64,000 nt of DNA, from positions 744,001-808,000 of the forward strand of contig NZ_JAQNDK010000005.1 of the NCBI RefSeq assembly GCF_028368935.1. Direction: 5' to 3'. Every line of letters begins with the position of its first letter. The stretch's first letter is position 1. The position numbers and the translations under genes were made by a program. The notes under the pieces were generated by a model, which saw only the letters and a list, made by a program, of their open reading frames with translations, was not told the DNA's origin and ran no database searches. Below, piece by piece: positions 24,759 to 33,781 of this stretch. Source of the DNA: Sorangium aterium. GTDB lineage: Bacteria > Myxococcota_A > Polyangia > Polyangiales > Polyangiaceae.

Positions 24759-25721
24759 GTGTTCATTCCGAGATCAGGTGCGCGACGACGGCTCGTGCTC
24801 GCCGCGCTCGCCGCGCTCGCGGGTTGCGGCGGCGCGGAGCGGCAGGAACCCCAGTTCGCCGATTCCCCCGAGGTCCCGCTCCCCGGGCCCCCGGGCGCCG
24901 CGCCGCTCGACGCGCGCGGTGGCGCGCCGGAGGAGCTGCCCGGCGTCGACACGGCCGAGCTCGTCCGCCGCGAGCGCGATACCTGGTGGCAGCTCGTCTC
25001 GCAGCTCTACGCGCCGTGCCCCGATCAGGCGGTGTCGCTCGCGCAGTGCGTCCGCGAGTCGCGCTCCTGCGCGGCCTGCGCGCCCGCCGCGCAGCTCCTC
25101 GCCGACAAGATCCGCGGCGGCGCGAGCGGCGCGGAGGCGCAGGCCGCGTACGGCGTGAGGTTCGGTCCGAACGTGAAGCGGATCGACCTCGCCGACTCGC
25201 CCTCTCGCGGGCCGGAGCGCGCGTCGATCCAGATCGTCGTGTGGTCGGACTTCGAGTGTCCTTCCTGCGGGCGCGCGGTCCCGCTCATCGACGAGGTCGT
25301 CGAGCGCCACGCGTCCTACGTCAGGCTGATCCACAAGGTGTATCCGCTGCGATCGCACCCGCACGCCGACGCCGCGGCGCGCGCGGCCATCGCGGCGCAC
25401 CGCCAGGGCCGCTACTGGCCGATGGAGCGCCTCCTGTTCGAGAACCAGCAGCGGCTCGAGGAGAAGGACCTGCTCGGCTACGCGCAGAAGGTCGGCCTCG
25501 ACATGGCCCGGTTCCGCGCCGACATGGCGGGCGAGCCCGCCGCCCGGGTGGTCGCGCGCGACAGGGCCGAGGCCGACCGCGCAGGGCTCTCGGGGACGCC
25601 GTTCATCGTCATCAACGGGCGGGAGTTCGATCTGGCGCTGTTCAGCCTCCAGGGCGAGCTCGACCGGTGGATCGAGACCGAGCTCGCGATCCTCGGAGGG
25701 CGCGAGGCGGCGGCGCCCTGA
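24759..25721 (+). CDS. DsbA-like thioredoxin-fold lipoprotein
   Basis: Translation probably begins at GTG 24759. The 320-residue product has a lipoprotein signal ending LAALAGC. About 100 residues of helical N-terminal extension contain four Cys including SCAAC. A thioredoxin_4/DsbA domain follows, with the active site DFECPSCGRAVPL, a helical insert and the cis-Pro loop LSGTPFIVINGREF. It should act outside the cytoplasm in making or isomerising disulfides. The N-terminal CxxC could be a second redox pair, which is unusual for DsbA-like proteins. The gene stands alone and converges on hsp20 across a strong hairpin. Confidence 0.88.
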   Translation: MFIPRSGARRRLVLAALAALAGCGGAERQEPQFADSPEVPLPGPPGAAPLDARGGAPEELPGVDTAELVRRERDTWWQLVSQLYAPCPDQAVSLAQCVRESRSCAACAPAAQLLADKIRGGASGAEAQAAYGVRFGPNVKRIDLADSPSRGPERASIQIVVWSDFECPSCGRAVPLIDEVVERHASYVRLIHKVYPLRSHPHADAAARAAIAAHRQGRYWPMERLLFENQQRLEEKDLLGYAQKVGLDMARFRADMAGEPAARVVARDRAEADRAGLSGTPFIVINGREFDLALFSLQGELDRWIETELAILGGREAAAP

Positions 25722-25802
25722 GGCGGCACGCCGCGCGACGCGCCTTGGCATCGCGCGCCTGCGAGTCGCGCTCGGTTGACGACCGACCCCTCCGCCAGGC
25801 GA

Positions 25803-25834
25803 CACCGGGGCGACGGCGCACCGTCGCCCCGGTG
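25803..25834. terminator. perfect 14-bp hairpin between convergent genes
   Basis: CACCGGGGCGACGG (25803-25816) and its exact complement (25821-25834) are separated by a 4-base CGCA loop. It lies between the convergent ends of the DsbA-like gene and hsp20, where one hairpin can end transcription from both sides. There is no T-run on either strand, so if it works as a terminator it is not a classical intrinsic one. Confidence 0.65.
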
Positions 25835-25853
25835 GGACCCACGTCGCGATCGG

Positions 25854-26576
25854 CTAGCTGGGCCGGTTCTTCTCGGGCATCTGGCCGCCGCCAGCGCTCG
25901 TCCCCTGCGAGGGCCCGCCGCTCTTGATCTCGACCGAGCGGCTGCGCTGCTGCTGCTGCGGCAGCTTCAGACAGACCTCGAGGACGCCGTTCTCGAACCT
26001 CGCGTCCACGTCGTCGGCCTGCACGCCCTGGGGCAGCGGGATGGCGCGCGTGAACGACCCATAGCTGCGCTCGGTGTAGCTCATCCCCTCGCGCTGCTCC
26101 TGCTGCTCCTGCCGCCGCTCACCCTCGATGACCAAGGTGTCCTCCCGGAGCTCCACCCGGATGTCGTCCTTCGTCACGCCGGGGAGATCGGCCTTGACGA
26201 CGAGCTGACCGTTGCGCTCGCTGAGCTCGATGCGCGGCGACCAGAGGCCGCCCCCGAGGGACGAGAGACCCCGGCCGCCACCCGGCTCACCCATCGCGCG
26301 GCCCTGCCTGAACGGCGAGAGCAACCCTCCGAAGCCGAAGTCGTCGAACATGCGATCCATGTCCTCCATCATCCGGCTCATCATCGCGAACGGGTTGAAG
26401 ACGCCGCCCGCCGCGCCGTACCGCCCCATCTGGCCGCCGCCCTGCTGACGCTGCATCCCGGTCGATTGACCGCCCTGGGAAGGGGGCTGACCCGTCGCCT
26501 GGCTGCCGGGCTTGCCTTGCTGCGACTTGCTCACGGACACGTCCTGGCCTGTCGGCTGACGCTGCTGTTCCGCCAT
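25854..26576 (-). CDS. Hsp20/alpha-crystallin small heat-shock protein
   Basis: From ATG 26576, with SD aaggagg 5 nt upstream, the product has 240 residues. A Gln/Gly-rich N-terminal arm of about 70 residues precedes a Met/Phe/Asp patch MMEDMDRMFDDFGFGGLL, where family members bind clients. The alpha-crystallin domain follows: SPRIELSERNGQLVVKADLP, then DDIRVELREDTLVIEGERRQ, and the signature ENGVLEVCLKLP near the end. It is an ATP-independent holdase. A sigma-54-type promoter element 35-49 bp upstream suggests stress or developmental control, as described for the Hsp20 gene of Stigmatella. Transcribed alone. Confidence 0.94.
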   Translation of the reverse strand: MAEQQRQPTGQDVSVSKSQQGKPGSQATGQPPSQGGQSTGMQRQQGGGQMGRYGAAGGVFNPFAMMSRMMEDMDRMFDDFGFGGLLSPFRQGRAMGEPGGGRGLSSLGGGLWSPRIELSERNGQLVVKADLPGVTKDDIRVELREDTLVIEGERRQEQQEQREGMSYTERSYGSFTRAIPLPQGVQADDVDARFENGVLEVCLKLPQQQQRSRSVEIKSGGPSQGTSAGGGQMPEKNRPS

Positions 26577-26610
26577 AAGAACCTCCTTTCGAGCATTCGC
26601 ACATGTGACC

Positions 26611-26625
26611 TGCAAGTGTAGTGCC
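26611..26625 (-). promoter_or_regulatory. sigma-54-type -24/-12 promoter of hsp20
   Basis: On the minus strand the sequence cGGCACtacacTTGCAg gives GG and GC separated by exactly 10 bases, matching the consensus TGGCAC-N5-TTGCA except for the first base. The predicted start of transcription near 26600 would leave a leader of about 24 nt holding the SD. Sigma-54 promoters need an enhancer-binding activator; none is encoded nearby. Confidence 0.72.
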
Positions 26626-26704
26626 GTGTCGCGAGCGTGAACCAACGTGGATGACGTGGCCTGTCGACGCCGCGCCGCTGCGCCCGGGAGCCCGGTAAAA
26701 TCGC

Positions 26705-27082
26705 TCACCGCCACCCCACCAGGATCTCCTCGAAGCGCTCCAGACTGCACGGCTTCTGCAGCACCGGACGGCTGAGATCGGACTCGCGCAACCCAGCTTT
26801 GCCATACCCCGTCAGGAAGACGAACGGGATGCCTCGCTCGCTCAGGATGTCGGCCACCGGATAGACCTTCTCGCCGGCGATGTTGACGTCGAGGCTCGCC
26901 CCGTCGATCTCGGCCGCGCGGGCCAGGCGCATCGCGTCCTTCATGTTCAGCGCCGGGCCGATCACCACACAGCCGAGGTCGGTCAGGACGTCCTCGAGGG
27001 ACGAGGCGATCATGGGCTCGTCCTCGACGATGAGGACACGGAGCCCCTCCAGCCCGCGTTCGCCTCCAGGGGCCGAGCTCAT
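26705..27082 (-). CDS. single-domain response regulator
   Basis: The 125-residue protein is a lone receiver domain. VLIVEDEPMIASSLEDVL supplies the acidic pocket, ASLDVNIAGEKVYPVADIL the phosphoacceptor Asp, FLTGYG the conserved Thr and LQKPCS the conserved Lys. There is no output domain. Its ATG overlaps the stop of the giant hybrid kinase by 4 bp, making it the obvious phosphotransfer partner of that kinase's HWE/HisKA_2-type transmitter. The downstream target must lie elsewhere, perhaps a phosphotransfer protein or a direct protein partner. Confidence 0.92.
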   Translation of the reverse strand: MSSAPGGERGLEGLRVLIVEDEPMIASSLEDVLTDLGCVVIGPALNMKDAMRLARAAEIDGASLDVNIAGEKVYPVADILSERGIPFVFLTGYGKAGLRESDLSRPVLQKPCSLERFEEILVGWR

Positions 27083-30000
27083 CCTACGCCCACGCGCTCG
27101 AGGGGCAGGTCCATCACGCAAACCACGCCCCCAGGCAGGTAGTCGAGGCGCACCTCCGTGGCGAGCTGGCGCCCGAGGTCGCGCTCGATCAGGCGTGAGC
27201 CGAAGCCCTTGCGGTGCGGCGGCCGGACCGGAGGCCCGCCCGTCTCCTGCCATTCCAGGTGGAGCAGGCGCTCGTGCGCCTGTGTGATCACGTCCCATGT
27301 GACCGCGACGCGGCCGGACGGCTGCGATAGCGCTCCGTACTTGGCCGCGTTGCTCGCCAGCTCGTGAAAGACCATGCCGAGCGTCACCGCCGCCTCCGGG
27401 CGGAGGTGGACGTCCTGGCCGGCCAGGCGGACCCGATCGGCGTCGCCATGGGCGCGCGGCGCCAGCTCGGCGCGGATGACGTCGTGGAGGTCGGCGCCCT
27501 GCCACGCTGTCTGGTTCAGGAGGTTGTGGGTCTGGGACAGGGCGAGCAACCGGGCCAGGAAGGCGTCCGTGAAGGCCTTGGGCGAGTCCGCCATGCGGAG
27601 CGTCTGCACGGCGATCGCCTGCACGATCGCCAGCGTGTTCTTCACCCGATGGTTCAGCTCGTTCATCAGGAGCTTCTGGCGTTCCTCCGCCTGCTTGCGC
27701 TCGGTCACGTCGAGGCAGAACGCCACCCCCTGGCTCTCGGATCCCTCGAACCGCGCGCCGCCGATCACCACCGGGACGCGGCCGCCGTCCTTTCGGAAAA
27801 ATTCCTTCTCTTGCGGCCCGAACTCACCCGTCGTGCGGATCTGTTCGAGCGCCAGCTGGGTGATCTCCTTGAACTCCTGCGGCGTGAGATCTGCCCAGCG
27901 GATATTCCCCGAGGTCAGGTCTTCACGGTTGTAGCCGAGCATGCAGAGGAGCGCGTCGTTCGCGTCGATGACCCTGCCGTCGACGTCCCAGACGGCGATC
28001 CCGATGATGTTGGAGTCCACGAGGCGCCGGATGCGCGCCTCTCTCTCCCTCAGCGCCAGCTCCGCCCGCCTGCGCTCGCCGTTCTCCTGCTGAAGCTGGG
28101 TGTAGAGGCGCGCGTTCTCCAGCGAGATGGCGGACTGGGAGGCCAGGAGCTCCAGCACCTCGACCCGATCCGCGGTGAAGGCCCGCGGGGTCAGGTTGTT
28201 CTCCAGATAGAGCACGCCGACCAGCGCGCCCTGCTTCACCAGGGGGAGGCAGAGCACGGAGCGGGGGCGCCGCCCGCGCACGTAGGCGTCTTCCGAGTAC
28301 AGGTTAGGCACGGCGGCGTCGTCCAGGATCACGCGCTCTCGCGTGCGGACCACGTACTGGAGGATGGCGGTGGGGAGATCGCTCGAGGTGACGGGCGCCT
28401 GGCGAAGGGTGACCTCGACCCGGCCGTGCCGGGTGACGACCTCGGCCTCGATGACGTGCGCCGTGTGCGCGGCGCGCGAGGCGCTGGACGCGCGGATCAG
28501 CAGCCCCCGCTCGGCGCCCGCGTGCTCGACCGCGATCGTCAGAAGGGCCTCGATCACCCGGTCGAGGTTCAGCTCGCCAGAGACCGCCTGCGAGGCCCTG
28601 AGCATGGCCATGAAGTCGAGCCCCGGGCGCGCGCCGTGACCCACGGCGGCGGCGCGGACGTCGGCGTACCCGTCCCGCGCGAGGTCGGTCCGCCTGCGCA
28701 GCGCCTCCGGCCCGAGCGCGTGCGGAAAGTCCCTCTCGAGGCGCAGCATCGGCCGCACGGCGCCCCAGCGCCCATAGAGCCTGTGCGCCTCGGTCATGTA
28801 GGCGCGCGCGATGAAGGCCCTGCCCAGGTCGAGGTAATGTCGAGCGCAGAGCTCGTTGGCCAGCGCCTCGTCGTGCAGGAAATGACCCTCCCGCGCGGCC
28901 GCGATCCCCTGATCGTAGAGGGCGCCCGCGCCGTCTCGCCGCTCGCTCCGGGCGACCTCGGCCTTCAGGATCAAGCTGCGGTGGCCGTGGCTCTCCGGGC
29001 CGAGCGCTGCCCACGACTCCACCTTGCGCGCGCACTCCCCGAGCCTCGCGAGGTGCGCCGCCCTGCGCGCGGGGGCGGCGGCGCCCGCGGCCCGCGAGAA
29101 GGCCAGCCCGCCGTAGAAGTGATAACAGGGGCTCGCGTGCCACGCGGCGAGCATGCCGAGGCTGCCCGGGTCGGTGGAGCCCCACCTCTCGGCCACCTCC
29201 TCGTACGCGCCCTGGAACACGCCGGCGAGGACCTCGAAGACGTTCACGAAGTAGAGCGACGCCCGGTTGTCGATGCTGCGGGCGTCCTCGGTGACCGCGG
29301 CGATGTCGACCCACGCCCCGCGCCTCCAGTCGCCCTCGTCCTGCGTGCTCAGGTGTTCGCAGAGCTGCCCGACGGCCCCGACGATCCACGTGATCGCGTT
29401 GAACTTGTCGAGCCTGCAGAGCGGCAGATACAGCCTCGCCTCCTCGATGACGTCGTGGAGGTGCTCCCCCCGGAGGAGCCCGTTCATGCTCGCGTTGCAC
29501 GCGTTGTAGAAGGCCCAGATGTACTGCCCCGTCTCCACGCCGGCGTGGACGCCCTTGCGCAGGGACGCCTTCGAGCTCTCGTAGGTATCCATCCAGTGCT
29601 GGACCCACGCCCCCCACATGTTGCACAGCATGGACTCGGACTTCACGTCCGGGTGGCGCTCGTTCAGGCGGACGGCCGCCCGCCCGAACTCGTACCCCTT
29701 CTCGATGTCGCGCCTGGCGCACAGGAGCGTCCCGAAGTTCACGTAGGCGTAGATCGAGTTCCTCGAGATGCCATGTCTCAGCGAGTTCTGGAGCGCCTTC
29801 ATCACCGTGATGCCGAAGTTGTTCGTGCCCAGCTGGTAGGTCGGCGAGAACATCTCCTGGAGCACGTCCTGCAGGGCGGCGATCTCGGGATCGTCGAGCG
29901 CGGGCAGATCGACCAGCGACGCGATCGGGCGGTCGCCGATCATCGCGATCGTCCGCTCCATCTCGGTCATGAGCGCGTCGTCGCCCGGATAGGGCGGCAG

Positions 30001-32610
30001 GTCGATGTCGTACGCCCGGAGCGCGGCGAGGCCCTCTTCCATGGCGGCGGGCAGATCGTTCTTCAGGATCTCCACGTTCATCTTCAGGCGGCGCACCTCC
30101 GTCTTGTGGAGGCGCCCCACCGCTCTATCGAAGCTCCCCGCGAGGGTGGAGAGCGCGTCGTCGTGGCGTCCGCAGAGCGACTCCAGGAGCCCCTTCTTCG
30201 TGTGGTAGGTGAAGGCCAGCTCGTAGCTGGAGGCCCACGCGTCTCCGGGCAGCATGGATATGCCATGTTCCAGGTACCTGAGGGCCGCGGTGAAGGCCGC
30301 CGACTCCTGGGCGCGCCCGGCGGCCTCTAGGTTGAGCCTGGCCGATTCCATGCGCTCGTCCGGCGCGCGGATCAGATCACCGGCGCTGTTCAGGTGATTG
30401 ACGACGTCGAACAGATCGCGCCGGTCGTCGGAGCGCGGCTTGCCGAGCAGGAGCTTCCCGATCCGGTAGTGGAACGCCGGCCTGTCTCTCTCCGGGATCA
30501 GCGAGTATGCGGCCTCCTGGATCTTGTCGTGCGCGAATCGAACCTGCTCGTCCGCGCTCACGATCAGGCCCTCGGCGAGGGCGTCGTCGAGGCTCGCGTA
30601 CGTCTCGTCGGGGGGCCGCTCGCTGACGGTGTTCAGGACGTCCATCTCGAACGTGTTGCCGATCGCCGAGGCCAGCCGGAGCACCCGCTGCGTCGCTTGC
30701 GGCAGGCGCCGGATGGTCTCCGCCATGAGGCTCAGGACGTTATCGGTGCACTCCAGCCGCTCGATCTGCCAGAGGTCCCAGCCCCAGCCCGCCGCAGGGT
30801 CGAAGACGAGCGCCTTCGTGTCGTAGAGGTGCCGCATGAACTGCTTCACGAAGAACGGGTTCCCCCCGGTCTTCTTCAGGATCGCGCCCGCGAGCGCCTC
30901 GCCGCCGCCGATCTGCAGGCTGTCGTTGATGAGCTCGGTCAGGTGCCTGAGGCCGAGGGGCGCGAGGATGATGCCGCGCGCCTCGAGGCCGCCCTTCGTG
31001 AGCTGCTCCAGGGCGACGAGGAAGGGGTGGGTCGGGCTCACCTCGTTGTCGCGGTAAGCGCCGCAGAAGAAGAGCGACTCGACGTCGTCCCTCGCGAGGA
31101 CGCTCGTGAGCAGGCTCAGGCTGGCCGAGTCCACCCACTGGAGATCGTCGAGGAAGATGGCCAGCGGGTGGGCGTGCCGGGCGAAGACGGACACGAAGTT
31201 GTGGAAGTAGAGGATGAAGCGGTTCTGGGCCTCGACCGGCCCGAGCGCGGGGACGGGCGGCTGCTCGCCGATGATGTGCTTGAGCGACGGGAGCACGTCG
31301 CAGATCACCTGTCCATTGGCCCCGAGGGCGCACAGGATGGCGTCCCGCCACCGTAGGATCCGCTCCTCGCTCTCGGAGAGGAGCTGCTTGATGAGCGTGT
31401 CGAACGCGTGGACGATGGCGCTGTAGGGCGCATCGCGGTTGTACTGATCGTACTTCCCGCTGATGTAATAGCCCTTCTCGCGCACCAGCGGCTTCAAGAT
31501 CTCCTGGACCAGCGACGACTTGCCGATGCCCGAATAGCCCGAGACGAGGACGATCGTCCGCTTGCCCCGCAGCACGTCGTCGAACGCGCCGACGAGCTTC
31601 CGGATGTCGCCTTCGCGGCCGTAGAGCTTCTGGGGAAGCCGGAAGAGGTCTCTCCTGTCGTGGCGGCCAGGGCTGAACGCTCCTATCTGGCCGCTGCGCC
31701 GCCATCGCGCCCGGATCTCCTCCAGATCGGCCTTCAGCCCCTCGGCGCACTGGTAGCGGTCTTCGGCGTTCTTGCTGAGGAGCTTCATCGCGACGGCGGA
31801 GAGCGCGTCGGGCACCTCCGGGTTGAGCTCCGAGGGGGCGACGGGCGTCACGGCGATGTGCGCGTGCATCAGCTCGAGGGGGTCTGTCGCCTCGAACGGC
31901 CTTTGCCCGGCGAGCATCTCGTAGAGGACGACGCCGAACGAGTACATGTCGGTGCGGTAGTCCACGCTGCGGTTCATGCGGCCGGTCTGCTCCGGCGATG
32001 TATAGGGGAGCACCTTCGAGAGGACGCGGCGGCAATAGATCTCCTCCTTCTCGCGCGTCACGATGGAATCCACGCCGAAGCCCGTGAGCTTCACCTGACC
32101 GTCCTCTCCGAGCAGGATGTTCGGAGGCCTCACGTCGCCATGGATGAGGGCATGGCGATGGATGTCGGCCAGGGCTTCGGCCACGGGGATCAAGATGTCC
32201 AGCGACGCGCAGACGCCCAGCCTGCAGGCCGCCCTCGCGGACAGCGGGGCGCCCGGGAAATACTCGGTGACGAGCGCCAGGCCGTCCTCGTGCTCCTCGA
32301 CGGCGTACACCTTGACGACCCTCGCCGAGTCGACCTGCCGTATCGCGCGGTAGGCGTGCCTGACGCGCATGATATCGCCGGCTCGAGCGTAATCGGTGTG
32401 CAGCATCTTGATCGCCACGTCGATGCCGTCGGCGTCCCGATAGGCTCGATACGTGGCGGAGCCCGGGCCCTCGCCGGTCTTCGCGGTGACGTGATACCCC
32501 TTGAGATGGGCTGTGCCCGGCCGCAGCGAGAGGTGTGGCGCGCGCCCAGGCTCAACGGAGCGAGCCTGCTGGACAGCAGGTCGATCCCATGCCTCCGACG
32601 TGCCCCGCAT
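27079..32610 (-). CDS. giant hybrid: pseudokinase, AAA ATPase, GAF, PAS and histidine kinase
   Basis: From ATG 32610 (a TTG at 32646 is an in-frame alternative, but ttgaca there may be a -35 box) the product has 1843 residues. Order: Ser/Thr kinase fold (about 38-305), AAA_16 ATPase with Walker A GYSGIGKSS (358-366), a long helical TPR-like region, GAF (about 1330-1510), PAS (about 1520-1640), and HisKA_2/HWE transmitter with NELNHRVKNTLA followed by FHELASNAAKYGAL. The kinase motifs are degenerate: HGDVRPPN replaces HRDLKPxN and LTGFG replaces DFG, while K68 is kept. I infer an inactive, possibly nucleotide-binding sensor domain driving a working histidine kinase. Overlaps its receiver gene. 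Confidence 0.92.
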   Translation of the reverse strand: MRGTSEAWDRPAVQQARSVEPGRAPHLSLRPGTAHLKGYHVTAKTGEGPGSATYRAYRDADGIDVAIKMLHTDYARAGDIMRVRHAYRAIRQVDSARVVKVYAVEEHEDGLALVTEYFPGAPLSARAACRLGVCASLDILIPVAEALADIHRHALIHGDVRPPNILLGEDGQVKLTGFGVDSIVTREKEEIYCRRVLSKVLPYTSPEQTGRMNRSVDYRTDMYSFGVVLYEMLAGQRPFEATDPLELMHAHIAVTPVAPSELNPEVPDALSAVAMKLLSKNAEDRYQCAEGLKADLEEIRARWRRSGQIGAFSPGRHDRRDLFRLPQKLYGREGDIRKLVGAFDDVLRGKRTIVLVSGYSGIGKSSLVQEILKPLVREKGYYISGKYDQYNRDAPYSAIVHAFDTLIKQLLSESEERILRWRDAILCALGANGQVICDVLPSLKHIIGEQPPVPALGPVEAQNRFILYFHNFVSVFARHAHPLAIFLDDLQWVDSASLSLLTSVLARDDVESLFFCGAYRDNEVSPTHPFLVALEQLTKGGLEARGIILAPLGLRHLTELINDSLQIGGGEALAGAILKKTGGNPFFVKQFMRHLYDTKALVFDPAAGWGWDLWQIERLECTDNVLSLMAETIRRLPQATQRVLRLASAIGNTFEMDVLNTVSERPPDETYASLDDALAEGLIVSADEQVRFAHDKIQEAAYSLIPERDRPAFHYRIGKLLLGKPRSDDRRDLFDVVNHLNSAGDLIRAPDERMESARLNLEAAGRAQESAAFTAALRYLEHGISMLPGDAWASSYELAFTYHTKKGLLESLCGRHDDALSTLAGSFDRAVGRLHKTEVRRLKMNVEILKNDLPAAMEEGLAALRAYDIDLPPYPGDDALMTEMERTIAMIGDRPIASLVDLPALDDPEIAALQDVLQEMFSPTYQLGTNNFGITVMKALQNSLRHGISRNSIYAYVNFGTLLCARRDIEKGYEFGRAAVRLNERHPDVKSESMLCNMWGAWVQHWMDTYESSKASLRKGVHAGVETGQYIWAFYNACNASMNGLLRGEHLHDVIEEARLYLPLCRLDKFNAITWIVGAVGQLCEHLSTQDEGDWRRGAWVDIAAVTEDARSIDNRASLYFVNVFEVLAGVFQGAYEEVAERWGSTDPGSLGMLAAWHASPCYHFYGGLAFSRAAGAAAPARRAAHLARLGECARKVESWAALGPESHGHRSLILKAEVARSERRDGAGALYDQGIAAAREGHFLHDEALANELCARHYLDLGRAFIARAYMTEAHRLYGRWGAVRPMLRLERDFPHALGPEALRRRTDLARDGYADVRAAAVGHGARPGLDFMAMLRASQAVSGELNLDRVIEALLTIAVEHAGAERGLLIRASSASRAAHTAHVIEAEVVTRHGRVEVTLRQAPVTSSDLPTAILQYVVRTRERVILDDAAVPNLYSEDAYVRGRRPRSVLCLPLVKQGALVGVLYLENNLTPRAFTADRVEVLELLASQSAISLENARLYTQLQQENGERRRAELALREREARIRRLVDSNIIGIAVWDVDGRVIDANDALLCMLGYNREDLTSGNIRWADLTPQEFKEITQLALEQIRTTGEFGPQEKEFFRKDGGRVPVVIGGARFEGSESQGVAFCLDVTERKQAEERQKLLMNELNHRVKNTLAIVQAIAVQTLRMADSPKAFTDAFLARLLALSQTHNLLNQTAWQGADLHDVIRAELAPRAHGDADRVRLAGQDVHLRPEAAVTLGMVFHELASNAAKYGALSQPSGRVAVTWDVITQAHERLLHLEWQETGGPPVRPPHRKGFGSRLIERDLGRQLATEVRLDYLPGGVVCVMDLPLERVGVG

Positions 32611-32686
32611 ATCGGAGGCGTTTGGGCCCACGAGTTGCCATGTCAACTGGACGGCCGGGGCCGGCAGGGCCGCCCTCGGCGCCCGC

Positions 32687-33781
32687 TCACATCGCGTAGC
32701 GCAGGATGATCTCGGTGAGCCCGGCCGCGAGCAGCAGCAGGAGCCCGCCCACGAAGCAGACCAGCGTGAACCGGTCGTCCCGCCACCGCTGCCGGAGCGG
32801 CACGATGTCCCGCTCCGGCAGCACGACGGCCCTCAGGGTCGCGTGGATCGGCAGCCCCCCGGGCCGCATCGCGACCGCCACGCTCGGCGGCTGCGCCAGC
32901 CCCATGTTCATGAACCGCGTCACCCCCGCGCGGAGCCGGTCCCCCATGCCGGGCATCGCGCTGCCGATCGCCACCGCGCGGAGCCACGGCGCCCGCTCGA
33001 ACGCGTTCGCCATCGCGATCACCCCGAAGAGCTGCCGCAGCCGCGGCATCAGCGCCCGCACCTCGGCCAGGTGCTGGAACGCCCGCGTCCGCGCCTCGGG
33101 CGCGTCCTCCGAGCTCACCCGCGCGAGGCAGGTCGACTCCAGCCGCGCGTTGAGCCCCTCGAGCTCCTGGAGGATCCGCGGCCCCGCGTTGTCCGGGCTC
33201 GTCTCGAGGGGGAGCGTGAAGCCCCAGGGCTCCTCGCGCCCGCGCTCGGCGGTCCACTGGAACACCTCGGCGAAGCCCCAGAGCGTGTCGTAGCGCGACA
33301 GCACCACGTACGTCGGCACGTCGGCGCGCAGCGCGCGGCCGACCTCGACGAGGTACGCGCGGATGCGGTTCGCGTACGCGTCGAGCCCCTGCTCGTCGAG
33401 CTCGACGAACTCCGCGATGCTCAGCACGAGCAGGATGCCGTCGATCGGCTCGCGCTCCCGCGAGCGGCGCAGCTCGTCGCAGAGCCGCGAGAGCTCGGCC
33501 GGCTCCCGCCGCGGGCCGAGCACCGACGCCTCCGGCTCGATGAAGAGCGCCTCCTTCGCCAGCCAGTAAGAGCACCGCGCCCCGGGCACGCCGATCGGGA
33601 GCTGCCCGCCGCTCACGGGCCACGTCAGGTTCATCGAGCGGATCACCGTGGAGCGGCCCGACCCGGGCTCGCCGAGCACCAGGTAGCAGGGGACCGCGTA
33701 GATCCCCTGGCTGCTGTCCAGGTTCGCCTGCTCGACGAGCGTGTGGACGCTCGCCAGCTCGTAAACGAAGGAGCCGCTCAT
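32687..33781 (-). CDS. tssM: short TssM/IcmF-like NTPase-domain protein
   Basis: The start ATG 33781 overlaps the tssL stop by 4 bp. The 364-residue protein covers only the NTPase part of TssM: Walker A LVLGEPGSGRSTVI, then PIDGILLVLSIAEFVELDE followed by QGLDAY, and the SRYDTLWGF segment equivalent to the base-specificity loop. Full TssM has about 1100-1300 residues with N-terminal membrane helices and a periplasmic domain. Here these are missing; instead a single hydrophobic helix (TLVCFVGGLLLLLAAGLTEI) lies at the C-terminus. It should form a membrane complex with the TssL encoded just upstream. No other T6SS gene is nearby. Confidence 0.82.
   Translation of the reverse strand: MSGSFVYELASVHTLVEQANLDSSQGIYAVPCYLVLGEPGSGRSTVIRSMNLTWPVSGGQLPIGVPGARCSYWLAKEALFIEPEASVLGPRREPAELSRLCDELRRSREREPIDGILLVLSIAEFVELDEQGLDAYANRIRAYLVEVGRALRADVPTYVVLSRYDTLWGFAEVFQWTAERGREEPWGFTLPLETSPDNAGPRILQELEGLNARLESTCLARVSSEDAPEARTRAFQHLAEVRALMPRLRQLFGVIAMANAFERAPWLRAVAIGSAMPGMGDRLRAGVTRFMNMGLAQPPSVAVAMRPGGLPIHATLRAVVLPERDIVPLRQRWRDDRFTLVCFVGGLLLLLAAGLTEIILRYAM

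Noticed and set aside
27364-30330. 988-codon open frame antisense to the giant hybrid kinase
   Set aside because: The kinase frame contains clear GAF, PAS and transmitter motifs; the antisense product has the composition of a shadow frame.
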